A DNA stretch of 55,874 nt from Clostridia bacterium. Its GTDB lineage: Bacteria > Bacillota > Clostridia > Oscillospirales > CAG-272. How positions within the stretch are numbered: position 1 is the first letter of the stretch; the number at the start of each line of letters is the position of its first letter. Below are positions 1 through 8,083 of the stretch, one piece after another. Below the pieces are notes generated by a model. The model saw nothing but the letters and a program-made list of their open reading frames with translations, was not told where the DNA came from and ran no database searches. The translations under genes were made by a program, and so were the position numbers. The stretch is taken from assembly GCA_017621415.1 (NCBI GenBank), contig JAGATD010000030.1, forward strand, positions 1 to 55,874, given 5' to 3'.

Positions 1-82
1 AAGCAGTCTTCTCCGTTCGACTTGAATGTGTTATGCACGCCGCCAGCGTTAATCCTGAACCAGGATCAAACTCTCTAAAAAA
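1..82 (-). rRNA. 16S rRNA gene, 5' end only (partial)
   Basis: The reverse complement of 61-74 is the universal 16S start AGAGTTTGATCCTG. It is followed by the conserved opening segment (…AACGCTGGCGGCGTG…) and the helix read as far as base 1, where the window ends. Only about the first 80 nt are present; the 5' end is placed about 8 nt upstream of AGAGTTTGATC by analogy with other 16S genes. The break inside an rRNA gene fits an assembly edge at a multicopy rrn operon. Confidence 0.95.
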
Positions 83-272
83 TTATAACCTAAACCCTCG
101 GTCTCCCGAGGACCTAAATCCTTTTTCAGAGCTATTTAAATCTAGCTTTTCTCTTACTTTTGAGTTATACTCATTGTGTTTGACAAGATTGCACAATTAG
201 TGCTTAAATCTTTGCTTGTGTTGTTCAATTTTCAATGATCAATTTGCTGTCCGTTTTTTGCGGAGCTTTATT
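83..272 (-). other. rRNA operon leader
   Basis: This is the transcribed spacer between the rrn promoter and the 16S 5' end, with no ORF. It contains a small hairpin (CCTCGG/CCGAGG, 98-112) close to the 16S start and a longer AT-rich part probably used for antitermination and RNase III processing. The processing elements are inferred from position, not recognised by sequence. Confidence 0.6.
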
Positions 273-301
273 ATTCTACCACAATGAAATTGAAATGTCA
301 A
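273..301 (-). promoter_or_regulatory. rRNA operon promoter
   Basis: On the minus strand TTGACA (296-301), a 17-bp spacer and TAGAAT (273-278) form a near-consensus SigA promoter pointing to the 16S gene about 190 bp away. Confidence 0.75.
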
Positions 302-443
302 TACCTTTTTTGAATTTTTTTAAAAATTTTTTTCTAGTTCCGAAAAACGTGTAACAAAAGCCCCTATACAGCGCATTATACTATATATAAAGGAAGAAAA
401 CATCTTCTTTCATATGAGACTTATTAAATTTATAAAAAACATA

Positions 444-472
444 TTGACAAAGATATATGTGTGTGCTATACT
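444..472 (+). promoter_or_regulatory. SigA promoter for the acidic protein gene
   Basis: TTGACA (444-449), 17 bp, TATACT (467-472). A start site near 479 would leave a leader of about 40 nt before the ATG at 520. It is divergent from the rRNA promoter. Confidence 0.7.
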
Positions 473-519
473 CTATTTCGCAAAATTTATTTGATTGTTA
501 CCGAAAGGAAGCTCAAAAA

Positions 520-942
520 ATGACGCTCTACGAAGAACTTTATTTTGATATCAAGTTTTCCGGCCCAAAAACCGAACTCAAGAAATTTATCAGCTTTTTG
601 AAATCGGGTGAGCTTGAGGACTTCTTCGAATTTACCACCGACTATATTTCATACGATGACAGATTTAATGAGGTCGATGCCGCAGATGAAACATATTTTA
701 TTATGTCCAACGACGACTACGGAATCGAAATTGATGAATTTGATGTTGACGAATTTCTCGAAATTCTTTGCCGAGCGGCAAAGAACCTTGACATTGAGGG
801 TCAGGTTTATGACATTGACGATGAGGAGTATAGCTTCCGCAGCGATGCAGGCAACTCCTATTACGTAAACGCAAAGCTTGTCAGCAAATTTAACGAGGAC
901 GAGGATAAAGAAGAAGAGTCTGAAGAGGACGAGGAAGAATAA
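520..942 (+). CDS. Hypothetical acidic protein (140 aa)
   Basis: I do not recognise this family. The ATG at 520 (MTLYEELYFD) is preferred to the upstream ATG at 457 because GAAAGGAAG lies just before it and 457 falls inside the promoter's -10 region. The protein is very acidic, has no signal peptide or membrane segment, and ends in an almost pure Asp/Glu tail (EDEDKEEESEEDEEE). The globular part (residues 1-125) has alternating hydrophobic and charged stretches typical of a small alpha/beta cytosolic domain. It stands alone between the divergent rRNA operon and a terminator shared with the CotF-like gene. The strong promoter next to rrn suggests steady expression, but nothing in the sequence gives a function. 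Confidence 0.7.
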   Translation: MTLYEELYFDIKFSGPKTELKKFISFLKSGELEDFFEFTTDYISYDDRFNEVDAADETYFIMSNDDYGIEIDEFDVDEFLEILCRAAKNLDIEGQVYDIDDEEYSFRSDAGNSYYVNAKLVSKFNEDEDKEEESEEDEEE

Positions 943-956
943 CTCAATACCAATTG

Positions 957-990
957 CCCCATACGCCAAAAGACGTATGGGGTTTCTTTT
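957..990. terminator. Rho-independent terminator
   Basis: CCCCATACG (957-965) pairs with CGTATGGGG (974-982), followed by a T-rich run on the plus strand. It lies between convergent genes and may serve both. Confidence 0.85.
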
Positions 991-1447
991 ATGAATACAT
1001 ATTATTGCAGGACATATAGTTATAGAGCTGCTCGCCGTGATTCTGCTCTTCCTTTTGAATATGCGCCAAGGTGTCACGAAGCACAGGGCTTGAAAACTCA
1101 AAGGTTGCTGTATTATACACCGATGACACATGCTTCTCCATAGCCAAGGCATCAGAGCAAAGGTATGCATCATTTTTCTTTTCTTCCTCCGAGCACTGAG
1201 ACATCTTGCACTGAAGCTTTGCCTGCGCCGCCGAGGGGGCTGCCGAGGGCATCTGTACCTCTGTGCCATTTAAAATCTGAGTGATGGTCTCAAGATGCTT
1301 TTGCTCGTTTGTCTTAAGATTGGTAAACAACTGCTTCAGCTCAGGGTCATGGGCTGTTTCGGAATACTTACCGTACTTTTCAATACAGATATTCTCCTGA
1401 GATTTAAGGTCGTTCAAAAAGCTTGTTTCCTTTTGTGTTAACGTCAT
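989..1447 (-). CDS. CotF-like spore coat / ferritin-like protein (152 aa)
   Basis: The protein is predicted to be an all-helical bundle with the layout of the spore coat CotF family (COG5577). An N-terminal helix pair carries the YSETAHDPELKQLF segment and a helix rich in Glu and His (NEQKHLETI). A low-complexity Ala/Pro linker follows, then a C-terminal helix pair (MEKHVSSVYNTATFEF, EEQNHGEQLYNYM). Members coat spores or, by ferritin-like ancestry, bind metal; no complete di-iron motif can be assigned by eye. The start is supported by AAAGGAG about 9 nt upstream. It is monocistronic, convergent with the acidic protein gene. Its presence agrees with spoVA elsewhere in the window. Family assignment comes from recalled similarity. 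Confidence 0.65.
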   Translation of the reverse strand: MTLTQKETSFLNDLKSQENICIEKYGKYSETAHDPELKQLFTNLKTNEQKHLETITQILNGTEVQMPSAAPSAAQAKLQCKMSQCSEEEKKNDAYLCSDALAMEKHVSSVYNTATFEFSSPVLRDTLAHIQKEEQNHGEQLYNYMSCNNMYS

Positions 1448-1512
1448 ACAAAAATTCTCCTTTCAGAAATACGTAGTAATTATTTCCAAAGAGGAGTCAT
1501 ATTATTCAAGAT

Positions 1513-1558
1513 ACTATAAAAGCGGTTGTTCTCACTGAAACAGCTTGAGCAACCGCTT
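1513..1558 (-). terminator. Terminator downstream of the GH2 gene
   Basis: AGCGGTTG (1521-1528) pairs with CAACCGCT (1550-1557) around a 21-nt loop that can itself pair. Read on the minus strand it is followed by TTTTATAG. It lies just after the GH2 stop codon. Confidence 0.65.
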
Positions 1559-1571
1559 AAAGTTTATTTTA

Positions 1572-3821
1572 TTATTTCGCAGGCTTCTTAATCTTATTAA
1601 GCTTTGCGTTAATATCAAGAAGCTGTTCCTTGGTGAGATTTACACCCATAGTGCCAATCATACCCGCAAGACGAAGGAATGTAAATCCGCCCATCATCTG
1701 CATCATAGCGTCGTTCATTTCAAATCCGCCTTGAACCTTATCGCCCTTCTTGGGAAGCATTGCGGCAAACATAGCACCGAAGAGCTGCATTCCCTCGGGA
1801 GTTGCCATAATATCGGAAAGCTTATCGTTGACAGAAAGGTAACCATCAACCTCGGTAATATCAAACCAGTTAAGAATTGCACTCTTTTCTCTGAGTCTGT
1901 AAGTCTCGTTAAATACTTCAACCTTGTTGATAACAGAGGCATCTGTGTGCTCGCCCGCAACCGCCTTGAGCTCGGTTGTACCCTTATTTGGCACATCGAA
2001 ATAGAAGAAGTGGTCAGCAGCCGCCTTCTTGCCGAGAGAAACACCGTTTGCGAAGAGCTCAACCTCCGGCAGGTTGGAGTAAACGGTAACCTTGGTTACG
2101 TCCTCAACTCTGTCAACGTATCTCTTACCGCAAATGTGAACGAAAGGCGCGTCCTCGGGAGAGCGAAGCCAAGCCTTATATGCATAGAAAGAATCCTTCT
2201 TATACTTTCTGTCAAAGGTTACAAGTCCCTTGTGGTTCTGTCCGTTCTCACCGCCCTCGCTACGTGCATCGGCACCGAAATCGAACATATTCCAAACATG
2301 GGTTGCCCACATATATTTGCGGCTAAAGAGCTGCTTTATAAGCTCCTCATGATAGTATGCCTGATATTCCTCGGTATAGTCACCCTGGGTGGGCTTTGAG
2401 GTATGCCAGTTAAGCGCCTCGCATCCGTACTCAGAACATCCGATAGGAATGTTCGGGTGAGTCTCGTGGAATTTATCAAACCAAGGTCCGTTCATCGAGG
2501 TGTCACCACCGTACCAGCCGAAGTAATGGTTGTAGGAGACAACATCAGGAATCCGGATATATGGGCTATCGATAGGACAGGGAGAAACCGCGGCAATAGT
2601 TGTAAGTCTTGTTTTATCCATCTCGTGACAGAGGTCATTCAGAATTCTGTGGTTCTCTAGCAGGTCGGGATCTGTATCGCCCTTCATTGAAATCTCGTTA
2701 GAAAGTCCCCAAACTACGATAGAGGGATGGTTATAGTTCTGAGTTATAAGCTCCTTCATCTGGGAGATGGTGTTTTCTCTTGCGGTAGGCATATGCTGAG
2801 AAATATAAGGAATCTCCGCCCAGATAACAAGGCCTCTCTCGTCACAGAGGTCATAGAAGAACTGGTCGTGCTGATAGTGAGCAAGGCGAATAGTGGTGCA
2901 GCCAACCTCACAGATAAGGTCCATATCCTCTATATGATGCTCGGGAAGAAGCGCATTACCAATGCCCCACCTGTCCTGATGACGTGAAACACCTCTTAAA
3001 GGATATTCCTCGCCGTTAAGGATAAATCCGCGGTCGGGGTCAATCTTGAATGTACGGCAGCCAAATCGGGTACAAACATTGTCAAGAAGCTTGTCACCCT
3101 CAAAGATTTCCGCCTCGCAGCAGTAAAGGTAAGGATCTTTCAGTCCGTTCCAAAGGTGAACATTTTGAATTTCAAATGAAGCCTTAGTATCAGTAGACTC
3201 TACCGATGCAAGAGGATTTTCTTCCTTATCATATATAGTATATACCAGTTTTTGTCCCGATTTAAGGTTCTTTACATAAACCTCAACGTCAACCTTAGCA
3301 TTTTTGCCGTCAACTACGGGAGTAACCGCAATACCGGGTCCGCCGTGGTATTCAAGGTCAAAATGGCTTTCGTTTACACAAATAATATTGACATCTCTGT
3401 AAAGGCCGCCGTAGAATGTAAAGTCCGCAACCTGGGGATAAACTCTGTCATTTGCTGAATTGTCAACAGCGATAACAAAGAGGTTTTCCCTCTCGAGGGC
3501 ATCTGTAATATCTACTCGCCATGTAGAGTAACCACCGTCATGGTGAGCGAGATTTTTGCCATTAAGATACACGTCGGCAGAAGAATTTGCACCGTTTATC
3601 TCAAGATAATATCTGTCCGCCTCGGGAAGATCCATTTTGTCAAGAGATTTTGCGTAATACGCAGTTCCGCGGTAATAATCGTTTCCACCATCCTGACCGT
3701 CGATTGCATTCCATGAGTGAGGAAGATTTACAAAATTCCACTTTGATGAAACCTCGGTAGGAACAGCTGTTGCTTCCTTCGAGAAAGCCCACTTGGCATT
3801 AAAGTTATAAACTGATCTCAT
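1572..3821 (-). CDS. Glycoside hydrolase family 2, beta-galactosidase type (749 aa)
   Basis: Hydrolyses terminal beta-linked galactose (or glucuronic acid/mannose; GH2 is polyspecific). The N-terminal sugar-binding jelly-roll (about 1-165), immunoglobulin-like domain (170-260) and TIM barrel (265-580) are in the usual order. The acid/base Glu is E376 (WGLSNEIS) and the likely nucleophile is E464 (GCSEYGCEA); the barrel opens with RGVSRHQD. There is no signal peptide, so the enzyme is cytoplasmic and should act on imported oligosaccharide. The next gene upstream on the same strand is a GPH-type sugar symporter, and the two probably form one sugar-use locus despite a hairpin between them. The start has GAAAGGA upstream. 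The last 85 residues are a Met-rich helical tail not typical of GH2. Confidence 0.9.
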   Translation of the reverse strand: MRSVYNFNAKWAFSKEATAVPTEVSSKWNFVNLPHSWNAIDGQDGGNDYYRGTAYYAKSLDKMDLPEADRYYLEINGANSSADVYLNGKNLAHHDGGYSTWRVDITDALERENLFVIAVDNSANDRVYPQVADFTFYGGLYRDVNIICVNESHFDLEYHGGPGIAVTPVVDGKNAKVDVEVYVKNLKSGQKLVYTIYDKEENPLASVESTDTKASFEIQNVHLWNGLKDPYLYCCEAEIFEGDKLLDNVCTRFGCRTFKIDPDRGFILNGEEYPLRGVSRHQDRWGIGNALLPEHHIEDMDLICEVGCTTIRLAHYQHDQFFYDLCDERGLVIWAEIPYISQHMPTARENTISQMKELITQNYNHPSIVVWGLSNEISMKGDTDPDLLENHRILNDLCHEMDKTRLTTIAAVSPCPIDSPYIRIPDVVSYNHYFGWYGGDTSMNGPWFDKFHETHPNIPIGCSEYGCEALNWHTSKPTQGDYTEEYQAYYHEELIKQLFSRKYMWATHVWNMFDFGADARSEGGENGQNHKGLVTFDRKYKKDSFYAYKAWLRSPEDAPFVHICGKRYVDRVEDVTKVTVYSNLPEVELFANGVSLGKKAAADHFFYFDVPNKGTTELKAVAGEHTDASVINKVEVFNETYRLREKSAILNWFDITEVDGYLSVNDKLSDIMATPEGMQLFGAMFAAMLPKKGDKVQGGFEMNDAMMQMMGGFTFLRLAGMIGTMGVNLTKEQLLDINAKLNKIKKPAK

Positions 3822-3866
3822 TTATTTTTTCCTTTCGTTTTTTTGTATTATATACACATTTTTCTT

Positions 3867-3909
3867 TTAAAATACGGCGCCCGACGCAAAATATAAGTCG
3901 GACGCCGTA
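3867..3909 (-). terminator. Hairpin terminator between the symporter and GH2 genes
   Basis: A 13-bp inverted repeat (3873-3885 with 3897-3909, one mismatch) is followed on the minus strand by TATTTTAAAAG. It would end the symporter transcript or allow partial read-through into the GH2 gene. Confidence 0.65.
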
Positions 3910-3930
3910 AAAAGTCTCTTTATCTAAAAT

Positions 3931-5535
3931 TTATGCTTCCTCTACTGCGGGAGCCTCTGCCGCACGACGTACCGCAAGCTCCTCCTTCATTGTCGCAAGA
4001 GTCTTTTTGTCGATGTTGTAAATAAGAGCGACACCTACAAATTGACAAATCGCACTGAACATATAGAGCCCTGCAACAAGCCAACAAAGAGCCGCAGCAG
4101 TTTCTGCAGACTGACCGATTGTACCGAGCGCAGACTCGTAGCCGATGAGAGAAGTACCCATAATTGCAATAACAGCTGCAGGTCCAACACCCTGAGCAAG
4201 CTTTCTGAAGAAGGAGTGAAGTGCATAAACAACGCTCTCTTCTCTCTTGCCGAATTTCCACTCCTGGTAATCGATAGCATCACCCATCATAGCCCAGGAT
4301 ACGCAGTTGTAGAAGCCCATGCCAAGACCAAAGAACACAAGACCTATCATATATACAATAAGCTGAACATCCTTGGGGAACAAGGGGAAGAGGCAAAGAA
4401 TTGCGCCGCCGACAAGACCTGCGATAGAACCTATGGAAGCAATTTCCTTCTTACCGTACTTTTTAACAAGCTTTGTAGCAAGAGGCATAAAGATAAACAT
4501 AGGAAGGAAGCCTACCATCTGCACAATACCGGACATACCTGCATTACCGAAGTGGGTAGCGAACATAATGGTATTAGCGGTAGTTGCGGACTGCATACCG
4601 AGGAACATACCCATAGCGGCGATAGTACATCCAACTGCGGGACGGTTCTTCATAAACGTACCAAAGGACTTGAAAAGATTAACCTTTTCGCCGCCTTCTT
4701 GATTGAGCTGAGCGTACTCATTACCGCGAATGGTAATATTCTTAATCATAAGAATGAAGAATACAAATCCGATTATACCCATAATAAGAGCAGCCCAGAA
4801 TACCATATCACCCTTAAGCACCTCAAGCTGAGTGCCTGTAAGAGGGCTGAGAACTGCATCGCCGTGTGCATACTCCAAGCCTGTCTCGGGGTTGATCTTA
4901 ATATTTTCAGGAAGGAATTTATCCTTCGCATTCTCGGGGATTTCAATACCGTCAAGGAAGCCAAAGGTTCCGTCATATGTAACCTTCTGCCAGATAAGCA
5001 TAGGAAGAACTATACCGGGAAGCATACCGCCAACAGCGCCGCCGATGGATCTGAATACAGAAAGAGATGCTCTTTCCTCATTGTCTTCGGTAACGATATT
5101 AAGCATTGTTCCGTAAGGAACGTTTGCCATTGTGTAAGCAGCATCCCAAATTATGTAACCAAGAATAAACAAAACGGCCTTTACCCATGTATCTGCACCG
5201 GGGAAAGGAAGGAACACCGCAGCACCGCCAACAAGCAGACCGATAGCGCCGATAAGAATGTATGTCTTGTACTTACCGAGTTTGTATTTTCTCTTATCAC
5301 TGTCAATAAGAGAACCGATAAGCGGGTCGTTAATAGCATCCCATGCCTGAACTATAAGGAGAAGAATGGAGAACAGACCGGTTTCCATCATCATGTAAAC
5401 AAGCCAGAAAGTCTGAACAGTACCCTTAAGCGAAAAGCTCATATTACAGCCAAGATCTCCTGCCGCATACGCAAGCTTATCACGTATGCCGAATTTGCGC
5501 TTGCCGTTTTGGTCAAGCTGAATTTCTTTTTTCAT
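3931..5535 (-). CDS. GPH-family sugar:cation symporter (MFS, MelB-like)
   Basis: Imports a glycoside, probably a galactoside, with Na+ or H+. About twelve hydrophobic segments run through the protein. The family opening is clear: FGIRDKLAYAAGDLGCNM, then AWDAINDPLIG, the conserved helix-2 motif of glycoside-pentoside-hexuronide symporters, and a Lys-rich cytoplasmic loop (DKRKYKLGKYK). The start at 5535 (MKKEIQLDQNGKRKFG) replaces a longer reading from 5595, because it has a purine-rich GAAAGAGAG site and places the family's N terminus correctly. A roughly 60-residue insertion (about 215-280) lies between hydrophobic segments. Substrate is inferred from the adjacent GH2 enzyme; a TetR-type gene is divergent. 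Confidence 0.88.
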   Translation of the reverse strand: MKKEIQLDQNGKRKFGIRDKLAYAAGDLGCNMSFSLKGTVQTFWLVYMMMETGLFSILLLIVQAWDAINDPLIGSLIDSDKRKYKLGKYKTYILIGAIGLLVGGAAVFLPFPGADTWVKAVLFILGYIIWDAAYTMANVPYGTMLNIVTEDNEERASLSVFRSIGGAVGGMLPGIVLPMLIWQKVTYDGTFGFLDGIEIPENAKDKFLPENIKINPETGLEYAHGDAVLSPLTGTQLEVLKGDMVFWAALIMGIIGFVFFILMIKNITIRGNEYAQLNQEGGEKVNLFKSFGTFMKNRPAVGCTIAAMGMFLGMQSATTANTIMFATHFGNAGMSGIVQMVGFLPMFIFMPLATKLVKKYGKKEIASIGSIAGLVGGAILCLFPLFPKDVQLIVYMIGLVFFGLGMGFYNCVSWAMMGDAIDYQEWKFGKREESVVYALHSFFRKLAQGVGPAAVIAIMGTSLIGYESALGTIGQSAETAAALCWLVAGLYMFSAICQFVGVALIYNIDKKTLATMKEELAVRRAAEAPAVEEA

Positions 5536-5581
5536 TTGTTTTCTCTCTTTCTTATAATTTGTAAAAAGATTTACTATCCCT

Positions 5582-5611
5582 ATTATAGCACACACCTTTA
5601 CAGATAATCAA
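5582..5611 (-). promoter_or_regulatory. Promoter of the symporter/GH2 locus
   Basis: On the minus strand TTGATT (5606-5611), 18 bp, TATAAT (5582-5587), pointing at the symporter gene. Confidence 0.6.
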
Positions 5612-5621
5612 GGGACATAAA

Positions 5622-5635
5622 GTCACTTTTGTGAC
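5622..5635. promoter_or_regulatory. Candidate operator palindrome
   Basis: GTCAC-TTTT-GTGAC, a perfect 5-bp dyad with a 4-bp spacer, lies about 10 bp upstream of the symporter promoter's -35 box in the region shared with the divergent TetR gene. It is a plausible binding site for that regulator; its position upstream of -35 would suit activation. This is inference. Confidence 0.4.
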
Positions 5636-5726
5636 ACACCCCGACAAAGTTTTTCGCATACATGTGGTCAATTTACACAAAAGGTAATACTGTTTTAGGT
5701 AATTTAGAGAATTTTTGGTAAACAGG

Positions 5727-5755
5727 TTGACTCTTGCTTGTTTATTTTGTAAAAT
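5727..5755 (+). promoter_or_regulatory. Promoter of the TetR-type gene
   Basis: TTGACT (5727-5732), 17 bp, TAAAAT (5750-5755), about 29 bp before the start codon. Confidence 0.65.
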
Positions 5756-5783
5756 ATAAATATCAAACCTTAAGGGGACGAAT

Positions 5784-6359
5784 ATGTATAAGCTTTGCAA
5801 AACAGAGGAATTGGCAAAAAGGCAGCGAGAAATGGAGCTTGCGCTTTTTGAGTGTATGAAAAATTCCCGATATGAGGACATCACCGTAAATAACATATGT
5901 GAGCACGGTGGATTTCCCAGAAAGGCCTTTTACCGCTATTTCGACAATAAAGAAAGCGCCCTTGATGCCCTTGTTGCTCACACTCTTCAAGAATACGAAT
6001 ATTATCCCAAAAAGGCGGTAGCAAACAGAACTCTTGTTACAGACCTTGAAAACTTCTTTAATTTTTGGTTTGACAAAGGCGATTTTCTGAATGTGCTTGA
6101 AAAAAACGGCCTGGCATCCGTATTAATGAACCAATCGCTTTCTTTCTCATCAACAGACAAGGCAGTGTTGGATAAATTTCTTCCCGGTGAAAGTGAGATG
6201 ATGCAAAAAAGCATTATCAGATTTGCTATTTGCGGATTGATGTCGGCAATGCTCTCCTGGCACAACGAGGGCTGTGTAGAAAGCACCCGCGATATGGCGC
6301 TGACTATGCAGAGAATGTTTTCAAAACCGCTGTTCCCGCATCTCGACTACAGTAAATAA
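5784..6359 (+). CDS. TetR/AcrR-family transcriptional regulator (191 aa)
   Basis: The N-terminal three-helix DNA-binding domain is at about residues 10-55: an ITVNNICEHGGFPRKAFYRYFDNKESALD segment matches the TetR helix-turn-helix, with the usual FYRYF recognition helix and following K/E. Residues 60-190 are the variable helical ligand-binding/dimer domain. AAGGGG precedes the ATG at the proper distance. The gene is divergent from the symporter/GH2 genes, so it probably controls them in response to a sugar or related ligand. A terminator follows directly. Ligand is unknown; the palindrome at 5622-5635 is the best candidate site. Confidence 0.85.
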   Translation: MYKLCKTEELAKRQREMELALFECMKNSRYEDITVNNICEHGGFPRKAFYRYFDNKESALDALVAHTLQEYEYYPKKAVANRTLVTDLENFFNFWFDKGDFLNVLEKNGLASVLMNQSLSFSSTDKAVLDKFLPGESEMMQKSIIRFAICGLMSAMLSWHNEGCVESTRDMALTMQRMFSKPLFPHLDYSK

Positions 6360-6360
6360 A

Positions 6361-6403
6361 AAAACGGCTGTCCCGAATTATATGCTCGAGACAGCTGTTT
6401 TTG
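6361..6403. terminator. Rho-independent terminator after the TetR gene
   Basis: A 12-bp stem (AAAACGGCTGTC at 6361-6372 with GACAGCTGTTTT) flanks a 16-nt loop, followed by a T-rich run. It can act on both strands between the convergent TetR and asd genes. Confidence 0.85.
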
Positions 6404-6456
6404 TAATTTTTAGTTTACATTATTCAAGAAATGAGCTTGTTTTTGCTTTTTTAAAC

Positions 6457-7539
6457 TCAGTTGAAGTACCCTTCTCTGTAAAGAAGCTCTGCAATAAGCA
6501 CAGCACCACCTGCAGCACCTCTCAATGTATTGTGCGCAAGACCTACAAACTTGTAGTCATAGACAGTATCCTCGCGGAGTCTGCCTGCGCTGACACCCAT
6601 ACCGCCGTAAATATCACGGTCAAGTTTTGCCTGAGGACGGTTATCTTCTTCAAAATATGTGATAAACTGTGCGGGAGCCGAGGGAAGCTCAAGAATTTGA
6701 GGCTTGCCCTTAAAGTTCTTCCAATCCTCGAGAATCTGCTCCTTTGTGGGCTTGTTTTCAAACTTAACAAACACAGCCGCGGTGTGTCCGTCGGTTACAG
6801 GAACTCTGAGGCACTGGGTTGTTATAACAGGAGTAGCTGCGGGAACAACCTTGCCGTCTTCAACCTTACCCCAAACTCTGAGGGGCTCTTTTTCGCTCTT
6901 CTCTTCCTCACCGCCAATAAAGGGAATAAGGTTATCTACCATCTCGGGCCATTCCTTAAATGTTTTGCCTGCGCCCGAAATTGCCTGATAAGTAGTTGCC
7001 ACAACCTCTTTTATACCGTACTTAAGAAGAGGGGTAAGCTCGGGAACATAAGCCTGAATAGAGCAGTTAGGCTTAACAGCGATAAATCCGCGTTTTGTAC
7101 CAAGTCTTTTTCTCTGCGCCTCTATAACCTCAAGGTGAGAGTCATTTATTTCGGGAATCACCATAGGAACATCGGGAGTCCATCTGTGTGCGGAATTGTT
7201 TGAAACAACGGGAATTTCTGCCTTTGCGTACCTTTCCTCAAGAGCGCGGGTCTCATCCTTATTAAGGCTGACTGCGCAGAACACAAAATCTACAAGCCCC
7301 TTTACGGTGTCAATATCGTCAGAGGAAATAACTGTCATATCCGCAATTCTCTGGGGACATGCATCGGTCATCTTCCATCTTCCGTCAACAGCCTCCGAAT
7401 ATTTCTTTCCTGCTGTTCTCGCGCTTGCTACAAGAGCGGTTATTTCAAAGTAGGGGTGATCGTTAAGGAGCATAATAAATCTCTGACCTACCATACCGGT
7501 TGCGCCTACAATACCTACTCTCATCTTTTTGTTTTCCAT
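6457..7539 (-). CDS. asd: Aspartate-semialdehyde dehydrogenase (360 aa)
   Basis: Catalyses NADPH-dependent reduction of aspartyl phosphate to aspartate semialdehyde, the branch point to lysine/diaminopimelate, threonine and methionine. The NADP-binding glycine-rich loop is VGIVGATGMVGQRF (residues 7-20). The catalytic cysteine is C159 in KPNCSIQ, and H252 in PVTDGHTAAV is the likely acid/base. The length and the NCSIQ form match the archaeal/fungal-type branch that is common in Clostridia rather than the E. coli type. It is transcribed alone from a clear promoter about 70 bp upstream. No riboswitch or T-box is evident in the short leader. A second in-frame ATG five codons in (MRVGIVG) is a possible alternative start. 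Confidence 0.95.
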   Translation of the reverse strand: MENKKMRVGIVGATGMVGQRFIMLLNDHPYFEITALVASARTAGKKYSEAVDGRWKMTDACPQRIADMTVISSDDIDTVKGLVDFVFCAVSLNKDETRALEERYAKAEIPVVSNNSAHRWTPDVPMVIPEINDSHLEVIEAQRKRLGTKRGFIAVKPNCSIQAYVPELTPLLKYGIKEVVATTYQAISGAGKTFKEWPEMVDNLIPFIGGEEEKSEKEPLRVWGKVEDGKVVPAATPVITTQCLRVPVTDGHTAAVFVKFENKPTKEQILEDWKNFKGKPQILELPSAPAQFITYFEEDNRPQAKLDRDIYGGMGVSAGRLREDTVYDYKFVGLAHNTLRGAAGGAVLIAELLYREGYFN

Positions 7540-7608
7540 TGTTTACCTGACCTTTCTCTGCGTTCTAAAAACGCAAACTTAAATATATTTAAAATCTAAG
7601 TGCCTATA

Positions 7609-7637
7609 ATTCTACCACAATAAGCATTTTAAGTCAA
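7609..7637 (-). promoter_or_regulatory. asd promoter
   Basis: Minus strand TTGACT (7632-7637), 17 bp, TAGAAT (7609-7614). The same GTGGTAGAAT end occurs in the rRNA promoter of this window. Confidence 0.7.
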
Positions 7638-7808
7638 TGCCTTTTTACTTAAATTTATGATTTTTTCTTACATTCGTCACAATTATGCCTTATCAGACCC
7701 GGCTTTTTCCCTTTTCGCACTTTTAGGCGGAACACCGTAAAACTTTTTACAAGCTTTTGAAAAATTAAACTCATGCCGATTGCCCAAAAACAGACCCACC
7801 GATGCTAT

Positions 7809-7852
7809 GCAAAGGCTTATAAAAAAACAAAGCCCCAGAGTGTTACCTCTGG
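7809..7852 (-). repeat. Second (distal) copy of the tRNA-Thr terminator region
   Basis: A 44-nt direct repeat of 8034-8076 that differs by one indel and one substitution. On the minus strand it is a terminator hairpin (CCAGAGG/CTCTGG) followed by a T run and a conserved tail. The two copies bracket about 180 bp that includes a copy of the 61-bp repeat. Confidence 0.85.
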
Positions 7853-7875
7853 CTATGCCCGGGTATTGACTTCGT

Positions 7876-7936
7876 CAATATTCCTCGCCTTGCCGCTTAC
7901 AAGCGAGCTTGACGCGCTCTTCGGCGGGAATGCGAA
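7876..7936 (-). repeat. 61-bp dispersed repeat, copy 1
   Basis: The reverse complement matches 8493-8553 at 60 of 61 positions. It is GC-rich compared with its surroundings, contains small dyads (CGCTTGTAAGCG), and lies downstream of tRNA-Thr in the tRNA's own direction. It lies inside a reading frame of 153 codons that I regard as spurious. See the findings for interpretation. Confidence 0.9.
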
Positions 7937-7983
7937 CCGGATTCTGCGTCGCTTCGCTAGCAGAGCGCAGTCACAAAGCGAGA

Positions 7984-8004
7984 GTAGCAGCTCCAGACAA
8001 CCCC
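7984..8004 (+). repeat. Inverted copy of the tRNA-Thr 3' end
   Basis: These 21 nt are the exact reverse complement of 8075-8095, which covers the last 12 nt of tRNA-Thr (including CCA) and the first bases after it. The inverted fragment is inside the segment bracketed by the duplicated terminators. Confidence 0.85.
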
Positions 8005-8043
8005 GAAAAACAAAAATAGCCCTGCAAAAGTCAGCAAAGGCTT

Positions 8044-8078
8044 ATAAAAACCAAAGCCCCAGAGTGTTACCTCTGGGG
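8044..8078 (-). terminator. tRNA-Thr terminator (proximal copy)
   Basis: On the minus strand CCCCAGAG (8071-8078) pairs with CTCTGGGG (8057-8064), followed by CTTTGGTTTTTAT. It starts 5 nt after the tRNA CCA end. Confidence 0.8.
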
Positions 8079-8083
8079 TTGTC

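Noticed and set aside
1545..2399. Long plus-strand reading frame opposite the GH2 gene
   Set aside because: It is the shadow of a 749-codon gene with clear catalytic motifs and has no SD or recognisable domain.
4042..5607. 521-codon plus-strand frame opposite the sugar symporter
   Set aside because: Cys/His/Asn-rich translation of the antisense strand, with no start signal. The minus-strand symporter is certain.
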